A DNA stretch of 6,574 nt from an uncultured Prevotella sp. (GTDB taxonomy: Bacteria; Bacteroidota; Bacteroidia; Bacteroidales; Bacteroidaceae). Positions 1 through 6,426 of the stretch are shown here, one piece after another. The stretch covers positions 1-6,574 of the forward strand of contig CAMGFM010000074.1 in the NCBI GenBank assembly GCA_946055365.1. Direction: 5' to 3'. The position numbers and the translations under genes were made by a program. The notes below the pieces were generated by a model. It was not told the origin of the DNA, made no database searches, and was given only the letters and a program-made list of their open reading frames with translations. Every line of letters begins with the position of its first letter. The stretch's first letter is position 1.

Positions 1-1
1 T

Positions 2-1369
2 GACGTGTTTGGCAAGAAAATCAACCAGCAACTCTTGCCCGTGGACGTGCAGACATCGGTGTGCCGCATCTCTGGCTATGTGGGCAAGCCCGAATCGGCG
101 CGCAGAAAGGGCGCAAGGCAGTTTTTCTTTGTCAACAACCGCTACATGAAGCATCCCTACTTCCACAAGGCGGTGATGACAGCCTTTGAGCGGCTCGTGC
201 CAGAGGGCGAGCAGATACCCTACTTCATCTATTTCAACGTAGCCCCCGAAGATATAGACGTAAACATACACCCTACGAAGACCGAAATCAAGTTTGAAAA
301 CGAGCAGGCTATATGGCAGATACTCACGGCGGCGGTCAGGGATGCCGTGGGCATGTTCAACGATGTCACGGCCATAGAGTTTGACACCGAGGGACAGCCC
401 GAACTGCCTGCCATGGGCGAGGGTGGCAAGGTGGTGTTGCCCACTCTGCAATATAATCCCTCTTATAACCCGTTCAACGAGACCGCCTCGCAACAGCCGC
501 GTTCCGTGCCTGCCGACTGGCAGCAGCTCTATTCGGGTGTGGAGCGTGGCGTGACACCGTCGGGGCAGACGCTCTTTGCATCGCCAGGGGGCGGCGGCGA
601 CACCGTCATGCAGTCACGACGCTTTGCCGACATGCCCGAGATACCCGACTTGCACGCGTCATGCGCGTCATGCGACGACGCTGACGTGCAGCCTGCCGAC
701 GGCTTCTCGCCGCAAAACCCCGTTCATGACATGCCCGACGGCGGCACTGACGCCATGTCGCGCCACTCCGCAGCCGACGGCGAGGCGGCACTGCCCATAG
801 AGGAGAAGTCGCCAATACACTATCAGTATAAGGGACGCTACATAATGACCGCCGTCAAGTCGGGACTGATGATTGTGGACCAGCGCAGGGCGCACATACG
901 CATACTCTATGAGCGTTATCTCGAGCAGGCAAAGGAGCGCAGGGCGCATGCGCAAAAGGTGCTTTTCCCCGAGACGGTGCATCTTGACAAGGCCGAGGAG
1001 ATGTGTTTGGAGAGGCTTATGGACGAGATGAGGCACATGGGGTTTGAACTGTCGCGGCTCGAAGGGGGCGACTATAGCATCTGTTCCGTGCCGGCGGGGC
1101 TTGACGGACTCAACTATGTGGAACTCGTGCGCGACATTGTGGTCTCTGCCAAGGAACACACCGTGTCTTCGGTTGACACTATGCAACACACGCTCGCCCT
1201 CTCGCTCGCACGCAACGCCGCCGTCACTTACGGACAGGTGCTCGGCAACGCCGAAATGGAGAATATTGTCAACGACCTCTTCGCCTGCTCCAATCCCGGC
1301 TACACGCCTGACGGCAAGAAAACACTCACTATGCTCAGGCAAACTGACATGGACAATATGCTCGGATGA
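2..1369 (+). CDS. mutL: DNA mismatch repair protein MutL, 5'-truncated by the window edge
   Basis: MutL couples mismatch recognition by MutS to strand removal in the cytoplasm. The reading frame is open from base 2, so about 455 residues are visible. The N-terminal GHKL ATPase domain (roughly 200 residues) lies outside the window, and the GTG at base 5 is internal and not a start. The transducer domain is clear: FFFVNNRYMKHPYFHKAV around bases 122-175 and HPTKTEIKF at 269-295, the equivalent of E. coli HPAKHEVRF. A long, poorly conserved linker (about 430-800) is rich in Asp, Ser, Pro and Cys. The C-terminal dimerisation domain runs from about 810 to the end. Its metal-site region reads DQRRAHIRILYE (878-913) and not DQHAxxExxxxE, and the usual C-terminal CPHGRP-type motif is replaced by CSNPGYTPDGK (from 1286). 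The sequence closely resembles Bacteroides MutL as I recall it. Identification is secure; nuclease competence is not. Confidence 0.97.
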   Translation, partial: DVFGKKINQQLLPVDVQTSVCRISGYVGKPESARRKGARQFFFVNNRYMKHPYFHKAVMTAFERLVPEGEQIPYFIYFNVAPEDIDVNIHPTKTEIKFENEQAIWQILTAAVRDAVGMFNDVTAIEFDTEGQPELPAMGEGGKVVLPTLQYNPSYNPFNETASQQPRSVPADWQQLYSGVERGVTPSGQTLFASPGGGGDTVMQSRRFADMPEIPDLHASCASCDDADVQPADGFSPQNPVHDMPDGGTDAMSRHSAADGEAALPIEEKSPIHYQYKGRYIMTAVKSGLMIVDQRRAHIRILYERYLEQAKERRAHAQKVLFPETVHLDKAEEMCLERLMDEMRHMGFELSRLEGGDYSICSVPAGLDGLNYVELVRDIVVSAKEHTVSSVDTMQHTLALSLARNAAVTYGQVLGNAEMENIVNDLFACSNPGYTPDGKKTLTMLRQTDMDNMLG

Positions 1370-1440
1370 CGCTCATGAATTGTGAAAAAGACGGAAAAAA
1401 TGACATATTTAAGGCTTAAAATGAATAATTAACCTGACAT

Positions 1441-1475
1441 TTGGCACAGCAAGCGCCTTTCTGCCAATTATTTTC
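1441..1475 (+). terminator. Weak candidate terminator for mutL
   Basis: TTGGCA (1441-1446) can pair with TGCCAA (1462-1467) around a 15-base loop, followed by TTATTTTC. It sits about 70 bases after the mutL stop. The stem is only six pairs and the T-run is interrupted, so this is tentative. Confidence 0.3.
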
Positions 1476-1485
1476 GGGCAAAAAG

Positions 1486-1516
1486 TATGGTAGTTGGTTT
1501 TTTATTATTAACTTTG
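1486..1516 (+). promoter_or_regulatory. Candidate Bacteroidota promoter upstream of the OmpA-family gene
   Basis: TAACTTTG at 1509-1516 matches the Bacteroidota -7 consensus TAnnTTTG exactly. TATG at 1486-1489 lies 19 bases upstream and matches the -33 TTTG at three of four positions. Transcription would start near 1523, giving a leader of about 180 bases before the ATG at 1705. Confidence 0.55.
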
Positions 1517-1675
1517 CGACGTAAAGGTGGCCTGCGAGAACGGCAGATTCTACACGGGGATGTTACATTCGCATGACGCATGATGTATATTGCGATTGTG
1601 AAATGTGACAAGGACATGACACCGCGTGTGACATTGACCATGCACACATGCGGCAGCCCGACGCTGATATATAGA

Positions 1676-1683
1676 TATTTTTG
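1676..1683 (+). promoter_or_regulatory. Alternative -7 box close to the OmpA-family start
   Basis: TATTTTTG matches TAnnTTTG exactly, but no TTTG-like -33 element lies 19-21 bases upstream. If used, the leader would be only about 15-20 bases and would consist of the A-rich stretch before the ATG. This is less convincing than the box at 1509-1516. Confidence 0.35.
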
Positions 1684-1704
1684 ATTGTTAAATAAATAAA
1701 GGTT

Positions 1705-2850
1705 ATGAAAAAGTTTTTAATTGCATTAGCGATGTTTGGTTTCTCTATGGGCGCGATGGCTCAGGAGACAACAGCAGATCCTACATTGAAGCACAGTGTG
1801 GCAACTAACTCTTTCGGCAGCAACTGGTTTATCCAGGTAGGTGCAGACTGGAACGTGCTTTACTCCAACGAGGAGCATGGCAGCGGCCTCTCCAGAAGCC
1901 CGTTCAAGAGCTTCCGCGCTACCCCGGGCTTCTCTGTAGCTTTTGGTAAGTGGCACACTCCCGGCATAGGACTCCGTACAAAGTTCAAGGGTGTGTGGGG
2001 ACGCACAGTAGTTGACGAGAACAAGCACTCCAACCACGTATGGACTCTCGACGAGCATGTGCTTTTCAATCTCAGCAACATGATCTACGGCTACAATCCT
2101 GACCGTGTGTGGAACTTTGTTCCATTCGCAGGTGGCGGTATCGGCCGTAACTGCAGCTACAATGCCTATCACATGAACCTCACCGCAGGTATCCTCAACA
2201 CATTCCGCGTAGCCAAGAAGGTGGCTGTCAACTTTGAGCTTGGCTGGCAGTATGCCGAGGCTGACTTCGACGGCGTTGCAGAGGGCGGAATGGGTCGCAT
2301 CTGGGAAGGCAAGGACAACCTCCTCTACGCAGAAGTGGGTCTTACATTTAACCTCGGCAAGTCTACATGGGAGAAGACTCCTGACGTAGACGCTATCAAG
2401 GCTCTCTCTCAGAGCCAGATTGACGCTCTCACAGCACAGCTCAACGACGCAAACGCTGAGAACGCACGCCTGAAGAACCTCCTCGCACAGAAGAAGGACG
2501 TAGCTCCCGTTACAAATGTCAAGAACTATGCCGCCACTCCGGTGTCAGTGTTCTTCAACATCAACAAGGCTGTCGTAGCTTCCAAGAAGGACCTCGTGAA
2601 CGTGCAGGCTATTGCCGACTATGCTAAGGAGAACGGCGCAAACCTCATCGTAACAGGTTATGCTGACAGCGCAACAGGCCGTCCCGAGTACAACCAGGCT
2701 CTCTCTGAGCGTCGTGCAGAGACCGTTGCCAACCACCTCGTAGGCATGGGCGTTAGCCGCGACCAGATTACTACCGAGGGCAAGGGTGGTGTAAAGGATC
2801 TCTCTCCGGTGTCTTACAACCGTCGCGTCACTGTTAAGATCGCAGAGTAA
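1705..2850 (+). CDS. OmpA-family outer-membrane protein, beta-barrel plus peptidoglycan-binding domain
   Basis: This is a 381-residue exported protein expected to tie the outer membrane to peptidoglycan. Residues 1-19 form a signal peptide (MKKFLIALAMFGFSMGAMA, cleavage likely before Q20). Residues 38-218 have the alternating aromatic and Gly-rich pattern of a small beta-barrel, ending with YAEVGLTFNLGK. Residues 228-264 form an Ala/Gln/Asn-rich segment that looks like a short coiled coil (QSQIDALTAQLNDANAENA). Residues 276-380 are an OmpA-like domain with TGYADS (D321) and YNQALSERRAETV (R337), the likely diaminopimelate-binding pair. Length and layout match Bacteroidales OmpA-like porins such as Porphyromonas Pgm6/Pgm7, from memory. 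Codon choice is more uniform than in the neighbours, as expected for an abundant protein. The start is supported by the signal peptide and the A-rich leader AAATAAATAAAGGTT. The gene stands alone, with its own terminator. Confidence 0.95.
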   Translation: MKKFLIALAMFGFSMGAMAQETTADPTLKHSVATNSFGSNWFIQVGADWNVLYSNEEHGSGLSRSPFKSFRATPGFSVAFGKWHTPGIGLRTKFKGVWGRTVVDENKHSNHVWTLDEHVLFNLSNMIYGYNPDRVWNFVPFAGGGIGRNCSYNAYHMNLTAGILNTFRVAKKVAVNFELGWQYAEADFDGVAEGGMGRIWEGKDNLLYAEVGLTFNLGKSTWEKTPDVDAIKALSQSQIDALTAQLNDANAENARLKNLLAQKKDVAPVTNVKNYAATPVSVFFNINKAVVASKKDLVNVQAIADYAKENGANLIVTGYADSATGRPEYNQALSERRAETVANHLVGMGVSRDQITTEGKGGVKDLSPVSYNRRVTVKIAE

Positions 2851-2864
2851 TGGCTTGACAGCCC

Positions 2865-2887
2865 GTCGTCATTGCTAAGGTGACGAC
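2865..2887 (+). other. Small hairpin in the 3' UTR of the OmpA-family gene
   Basis: GTCGTCA (2865-2871) pairs perfectly with TGACGAC (2881-2887) around a nine-base loop. It starts 14 bases after the stop codon and precedes the terminator stem. No T-run follows, so it is more likely an mRNA 3'-end stabilising element than a terminator; that role is inferred. Confidence 0.5.
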
Positions 2888-2900
2888 AGACAGAATAATA

Positions 2901-2936
2901 AAAAAGGTGTCTTCCGCTTTTGGGAGACACCTTTTT
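2901..2936 (+). terminator. Strong rho-independent terminator of the OmpA-family gene
   Basis: AAAAAGGTGTCTTCC (2901-2915) pairs along all 15 positions, with one G-U wobble, to GGGAGACACCTTTTT (2922-2936). The loop is GCTTTT. The A-run and T-run flanks make it potentially bidirectional, but only the + strand has an adjacent upstream gene. Confidence 0.92.
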
Positions 2937-2949
2937 GTGTTATGTGGGC

Positions 2950-3104
2950 GCAGTGCCGTCGTATAGTAATGTATAAGTGGCGTTTAATCGTTGCAAAAGT
3001 GGCATTTTAGTGTTGCTAAAGAGGCACTTTGCAATGCCAAAACTGCACTTTAGTTATGCTAAAGCGGCACTATTGGGATGCTAAGGCGGCACTATAGCGA
3101 TGTC
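2950..3104. repeat. Array 1: degenerate palindromic repeat with a 21-22 base period
   Basis: At least six units centred on GGC/TGC begin at 2979, 3001, 3023, 3044, 3066 and 3088, giving spacings of 22, 22, 21, 22 and 22. A weaker possible unit is at 2954. The approximate consensus is TTGCTAAAGNGGCACTTT, which is nearly its own reverse complement, so each unit is an imperfect palindrome and can also pair with its neighbour. For example, the units at 3001 and 3023 fold into one long hairpin (2991-3034): TTGCAAAAGTG pairs with CACTTTGCAA with one bulge, and inner TTTAG pairs with CTAAA. No protein-coding signal is present. There are no spacers of the CRISPR kind, because the units abut. The function is unknown. 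Confidence 0.75.
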
Positions 3105-3305
3105 TGATAAACGCATTGCGGCATATATGAGGCCTGTGGCGGCATAGTGGAGTGGGTGTGAGGTGTGACAGGCGGCGGTCTTGAGATGGTCATGTGACGG
3201 TCAGGGACGGGAATGTTGTCACAAGTCATATTGCAAAGTGGGCTTGTCAAAATGCTAACATACGCACACGGGCATGTGCTGTGAAAAAAACGGGCGTGCA
3301 AGTGG
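3105..3305. other. Intergenic stretch with no gene recognised
   Basis: This is the middle of a 542-base spacer. It is rich in short GGC and GTG words and has one isolated array-like unit, TTGCAAAGTGGGCTTG at 3231-3246. I see no promoter matching TAnnTTTG, no terminator, and no reading frame with recognisable protein character on either strand. Confidence 0.5.
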
Positions 3306-3339
3306 CTTGTTAACAATAATTCAATAAATTTTTAACAAG
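3306..3339. promoter_or_regulatory. Inverted repeat upstream of the transporter promoter
   Basis: CTTGTTAA (3306-3313) and TTAACAAG (3332-3339) are perfect inverted copies separated by 18 AT-rich bases. The right arm ends 18 bases before the -7 box at 3358 and so overlaps the expected -33 region. This geometry suits an operator for a dimeric regulator, but no regulator is identified. Confidence 0.4.
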
Positions 3340-3357
3340 TTCATAATATTTTATTAA

Positions 3358-3365
3358 TATCTTTG
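3358..3365 (+). promoter_or_regulatory. -7 box of the Na/Pi-cotransporter-family gene
   Basis: TATCTTTG is an exact match to TAnnTTTG, inside a strongly AT-rich stretch (3310-3365). No clear TTTG lies 19-21 bases upstream; TTTA at 3331-3334 is 23 bases away. Transcription would begin near 3372, about 20 bases before the ATG at 3393. The lack of a good -33 element would fit an activator-dependent promoter. Confidence 0.6.
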
Positions 3366-3392
3366 CAACACATATTACGAAACAGAGAAATC

Positions 3393-5084
3393 ATGGAAAC
3401 CTTCCTCAACATCCTTTCCCTTTTGGGTTCCCTCGGTCTTTTCCTCTTCGGTATGAAGATCATGAGTGAGGGATTACAGAAGTTTGCGGGCGACCGCCTG
3501 CGCAGTATTCTTGCGGCAATGACCAAAAACCGTGTCATGGGAGTGCTTACCGGCATCTCCGTCACCGCACTCATCCAGTCATCTTCTGCCACAACGGTCA
3601 TGGTAGTGTCCTTTGTCAATGCCGGACTGATGTCGCTGGTGCAGGCCATTGGCGTGATTATGGGTGCCAATGTGGGCACCACGGTGACGGCGTGGATCAT
3701 CTCGGCGGTGGGCTTCAAGGTAAACATCGCCGCCCTTGCCCTCCCGATGCTTGCCATAGGCATTCCCCTCATCTTCAGCAAGGACTCCAAGCGCAAGTCA
3801 GTGGGTGAGTTTGTCTTCGGATTTTCATTCCTCTTTATGGGACTGAGCTATCTCCAGCAGTCAGCCACAGATCTCGACATCGGCTCGATGGTGGCAGTGA
3901 TGCTAGCGGGCGTTGCCGACGGAGGTTTTCTCACTGTCATACTCTTTGTCATCGTCGGCGCGCTGGTCACGATGTTGGTGCAGGCTTCCGCGGCCACCAT
4001 GGCCATCACGCTCATGCTCTTTGACATGCACATCCCGGGCTTTGGCCTTGAGCAGGCGGCAGCCCTCGCCATGGGACAGAACATAGGCACCACCATCACT
4101 GCCTTTATCGCCTCGCTCACCGCCAATACGCAGGCTCGCAGGGCCGCCCTCGCCCACATGTTCTTCAACGTGTTTGGCGTGGTTGTGGTGCTTGTGATAT
4201 TCTATCCGTTCTGCAACGCCGTCAGCTGGTTTGTCGAGAACGTCATGATGGTGCACAACAACGACCTCTTCAAGCTCTCCGCCTTCCACACGGCCTTTAA
4301 CGTCTTCAACACCTTGCTCCTTATAGGCTTCGTGCGCCAGATAGAGATGGCGGTGTGCCGTGTGCTGCCCGACAAGCAGACTCAGGAGGAGCCTGGCCTG
4401 CGCTTCATATCTGGAGGACTGCTCTCCACTGCCGAGTTGTCAATATTTCAGGCTCGCAATGAGATAGGTGTCATGGCAGAACGCTGCCATCGTATGTTGT
4501 CAATGGTCAAGTCGGCATTAAACGCCGACAAGGACTCTGACTTCGAGCAGCACTTCAAGCGCGTGGAGCATTACGAGCAGATTACAGACAACATGGAAAA
4601 TGAGATAGCCGACTACCTTCGCAAGGTGAGCGAGGGCCGTCTGTCGTCAGAATCGAAGAACCACATCTCCAAAATGCTTCGTGAGGTGGACGAGCTGGAG
4701 TCTATAGGCGACTCTATGTTCCACCTTGCGCGCACCCTTTCGCGCAAGCGCAAGCACGAGCCTGCGCCTTTCACCGAGTCACAGCTCAAGGACATGAGTC
4801 TCATGATGGAGTTTACCGACAAGTCGCTCTCCATTATGTGTGGCATACTCACCGCCGACGAGAGCGCAAGCATCAATCTTTCGCCCACATACGACATGGA
4901 AAAGAAGATTAACGAGCTGCGTTCTGACTGCCGCAACAGCAATCTTGAGGCCGTCAACTCGGGTGCTTACAGCTACAGGCTCGGCACTTTCTACAACGAC
5001 TTCATTGCCGAGTGTGAGAAGATAGGCGACTATGTCATCAATGTGGTGCAAGCGGAGCGTGACGTGGTGTCTTTAAGAAAGTAA
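3393..5084 (+). CDS. Na/Pi-cotransporter family protein with C-terminal PhoU-like domain
   Basis: This is a 563-residue inner-membrane protein of the Na+/phosphate symporter family (NptA/YjbB-like). Two inverted-topology repeats are visible. The first has GLFLFGMKIMSEGLQ (15-29), QSSSATT (62-68) and GANVGTT (91-97). The second has QASAAT (197-202) and GQNIGTT (228-234). The QSS-type motifs form the substrate and ion site in this family. Hydrophobic segments continue to about residue 318. Residues 345-560 are a soluble, helical, charged region resembling PhoU (EIGVMAERCHRMLSMV and a similar later helix pair), which is typical of bacterial members. Phosphate is the presumed substrate; YjbB-type proteins have been reported to export phosphate, so direction is uncertain. 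I chose the ATG at 3393 because the frame's upstream TTG at 3363 lies inside the -7 box. The leader before the ATG is A-rich. The gene is monocistronic, with terminators on both sides. Confidence 0.95.
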   Translation: METFLNILSLLGSLGLFLFGMKIMSEGLQKFAGDRLRSILAAMTKNRVMGVLTGISVTALIQSSSATTVMVVSFVNAGLMSLVQAIGVIMGANVGTTVTAWIISAVGFKVNIAALALPMLAIGIPLIFSKDSKRKSVGEFVFGFSFLFMGLSYLQQSATDLDIGSMVAVMLAGVADGGFLTVILFVIVGALVTMLVQASAATMAITLMLFDMHIPGFGLEQAAALAMGQNIGTTITAFIASLTANTQARRAALAHMFFNVFGVVVVLVIFYPFCNAVSWFVENVMMVHNNDLFKLSAFHTAFNVFNTLLLIGFVRQIEMAVCRVLPDKQTQEEPGLRFISGGLLSTAELSIFQARNEIGVMAERCHRMLSMVKSALNADKDSDFEQHFKRVEHYEQITDNMENEIADYLRKVSEGRLSSESKNHISKMLREVDELESIGDSMFHLARTLSRKRKHEPAPFTESQLKDMSLMMEFTDKSLSIMCGILTADESASINLSPTYDMEKKINELRSDCRNSNLEAVNSGAYSYRLGTFYNDFIAECEKIGDYVINVVQAERDVVSLRK

Positions 5085-5122
5085 AGGCACGGCCTGCTGC
5101 GTGTAGACCATAACACAAAGCC

Positions 5123-5194
5123 AAGGGACGCACACCTGACGTGTGGCAAAGGCAAAGGCTGCCTTGCCATGCACGGCAGGTGTGCGTCCTTTTG
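5123..5194 (+). terminator. Large compound terminator hairpin after the transporter gene
   Basis: GGACGCACACCTG (5126-5138) pairs perfectly with CAGGTGTGCGTCC (5177-5189), extended by a G-U and two A-T pairs to 5123 and 5192, and followed by TTTTGTTTGTT. The 38-base interior folds again: CGTG 5140-5143 with CACG 5172-5175, TGGCAA 5144-5149 with TTGCCA 5164-5169, then GGCA 5151-5154 with TGCC 5160-5163. The loop is AAGGC. It starts about 40 bases after the stop codon. Confidence 0.85.
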
Positions 5195-5201
5195 TTTGTT
5201 G

Positions 5202-5400
5202 GCGGCATCCTTGAAATGCCGCTTTTGCGTCCGTTAAGGGGATTTGCCGTGACGGCTGGACACGCCTTTTGCGCAGATGGCTTGTTGGGCATAATGCGGC
5301 AAGTGTCGCTTGTGTATTCGCAGAGTGGCACTTTCTCTGTGCTAAAGTGCCGCTCTGTGAGAGTCAGGAGGCATTTTGCGAAGCCTGAAGTGCCTCTTTT
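5202..5400. repeat. Array 2: same palindromic repeat family, downstream of the transporter
   Basis: The clear part has units centred near 5305, 5327, 5348, 5370 and 5391 (spacings about 22, 21, 22, 21), with words such as AAGTGGCACTTT, AAAGTGCCGCT and AAGTGCCTCTTTTGC. More degenerate units seem to extend back to about 5202 (near 5217, 5240 and 5263). Paired units form strong hairpins. CAGAGTGGCACTTT (5321-5334) pairs with AAAGTGCCGCTCTG (5344-5357) with one wobble and a nine-base loop. GAGGCATTTTG (5368-5378) pairs with TGAAGTGCCTC (5386-5396) with three wobbles and is followed by TTTT. GCGGCAT (5202-5208) and ATGCCGC (5216-5222) form a smaller one. The array fills the space between two convergent terminators. 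Its function is unknown. Confidence 0.65.
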
Positions 5401-5407
5401 GCAAATG

Positions 5408-5444
5408 AAAAAGGAGGCGTGCCAATCATGACACAGCCTCCTTT
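5408..5444 (-). terminator. Rho-independent terminator of the TraB/GumN-family gene
   Basis: Read on the minus strand, AAAGGAGGC (5444-5436) pairs perfectly with GCCTCCTTT (5418-5410), helped by an inner three-pair stem, and runs into five Ts (5412-5408). It begins 43 bases after the minus-strand stop codon. On the + strand only TTTG follows, so the minus orientation is preferred. Confidence 0.8.
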
Positions 5445-5487
5445 GCGTGAGAGTGTCGGCACGATGCGGTGCCGCGGCATGTCTTTT

Positions 5488-6396
5488 TCACTTGTCCGTG
5501 ACGGCCGTCACCTCATAGCCAGCCTTTCTCAGCAGCTCCAGCACGCCCTCTTCGCCAGGCAGATGCCCGGCTCCCACCACGAAGAGAGTGGCCCTGTCCT
5601 TCATTATCGCGGGCATCAGCGTCACCCATCTTTTGTTTCTGTCGGTGATGAGTCGCGCCTTTTCCTCGGGAGTAGCGTCGCATGTGGTGGACAGGCTCTC
5701 GTCCATGATGTCCTTGAGCGCGTTGATGTCCTGCGCAAAATAGGCCTTTGCCATGCGTTCCATGAGGTCGTTGTAATATTCGGGGTTTTCCACGAGACAC
5801 ATAAGCTGTGTTATCTGCCTGTCAAGTGGCATCCCAAACATCATTTCCGTCTGAAAAGCCACTGTCTCCAGCCCTCCCACGGGCATGTTGTTGGCCTTTG
5901 CCTGCGTCTGGAAGTAGAGGTCGATGGTGTTGGTGGGGTCAAACTCGCCCTGATGAGCCATCAGATAGCTCAAGATATTCATTTGCTGTGTCAGCGCGGC
6001 GGGCTTCATCGCGCCCATCTGCTGCATCACGACTGGATTGTCAAGCCCCACGCCCATCATCTTGGTGAGAAAGGTGTTGAGCTTGCCAAACTGTTCCTCG
6101 CTGAGTACCGTCTTGAGTGTCTTGCCGCCCTCCATCATCATCTTGCCTTGCAGCCACATGAGCGTGTCGCGCTGAGTCATGTGCTCGGTGATGACCTCTC
6201 CATACACCTGCTCCGCCATTTCAAAGGCCTGCTTCATGGCTTTGCTGTTGGCGGCATAGCTGCCGCTGGCGAGATGAAACGTGCCGACGATGGCAGAGGG
6301 CTTGATGTCCTTGCCCTTGACGATATATACCGTCTGTGCGTCGGCGCACCAAAAGGCCGAGATGGCGAGCAGGAGTGTGCTGATGATTTTCTTCAT
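5488..6396 (-). CDS. Secreted TraB/GumN-family protein
   Basis: This 302-residue protein belongs to the TraB/GumN (PrgY) superfamily, whose members have been proposed to be metal-dependent peptidases or hydrolases related to the Tiki fold; the substrate here is unknown. Residues 1-20 form a signal peptide ending in ADA, with cleavage before Q21 and no lipobox, so it is probably periplasmic. Family motifs are in order: VGTFHLAS (37-44), an acidic stretch with E67 and E71, GLETVAFQ (175-182), RNKRW (253-257) and the C-terminal VGAGHLPGEEGVLELLRKAGYEV, split here as GAGHLPG at 275-281 followed by the helix and final strand. The two GxxH motifs and the GLET glutamate are the conserved putative metal ligands. 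The start at 6396 is set by the signal peptide. No CAAAnnTA (minus-strand -7 box) is visible between 6397 and the window end, so its promoter is unidentified. It is convergent with the transporter gene. Confidence 0.92.
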   Translation of the reverse strand: MKKIISTLLLAISAFWCADAQTVYIVKGKDIKPSAIVGTFHLASGSYAANSKAMKQAFEMAEQVYGEVITEHMTQRDTLMWLQGKMMMEGGKTLKTVLSEEQFGKLNTFLTKMMGVGLDNPVVMQQMGAMKPAALTQQMNILSYLMAHQGEFDPTNTIDLYFQTQAKANNMPVGGLETVAFQTEMMFGMPLDRQITQLMCLVENPEYYNDLMERMAKAYFAQDINALKDIMDESLSTTCDATPEEKARLITDRNKRWVTLMPAIMKDRATLFVVGAGHLPGEEGVLELLRKAGYEVTAVTDK

Positions 6397-6426
6397 AGTT
6401 CTTAGGTGTTAAATGATTGTTAATGT

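Larger units (their letters stand above)
1370..1704. other. Intergenic spacer between mutL and the OmpA-family gene
   Basis: This 335-base spacer holds no credible gene. It contains a 13-base palindrome, TTTAAGGCTTAAA (1408-1420). A weak hairpin with a T-rich tail follows (1441-1475), then a candidate promoter at 1486-1516. A leader of about 180 bases comes next, with repeated TGACA words between about 1605 and 1640. A second -7-like box lies just before the OmpA start. The leader is less AT-rich than the promoter parts, and its role is unknown. Confidence 0.6.

Noticed and set aside
668..1342. A 224-codon minus-strand open frame inside mutL
   Set aside because: It is antisense to well-conserved MutL C-terminal sequence and shows no protein-family character.
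1726..2172. A 148-codon minus-strand frame inside the OmpA-family gene
   Set aside because: It is a shadow of a confidently identified gene; no motif or start context.
2901..2936. Attachment site or mobile-element end
   Set aside because: The perfect inverted repeat is fully explained as a rho-independent terminator just after a stop codon; no transposase or integrase is nearby.
2950..3104. CRISPR array
   Set aside because: The units abut at 21-22 bases, are degenerate, and have no unique spacers or adjacent cas genes.
3092..3316. A 74-codon minus-strand frame in the spacer upstream of the transporter
   Set aside because: Its composition is dominated by Thr, His, Pro and Ser with no family resemblance, and no promoter is seen; it is probably chance.
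3363..3392. TTG-initiated extension of the transporter by ten residues
   Set aside because: The TTG falls inside the -7 box TATCTTTG, so it would not be transcribed; the ATG at 3393 fits the family N-terminus.
5141..5431. A 96-codon + strand frame after the transporter
   Set aside because: It begins inside the terminator hairpin and runs across the palindromic array; no coding character.
5419..6405. A 328-codon + strand open frame opposite the TraB/GumN gene, longer than the gene itself
   Set aside because: It is rich in His and Leu as expected for an antisense shadow, has no recognisable domain, and the minus-strand frame has a signal peptide and family motifs.
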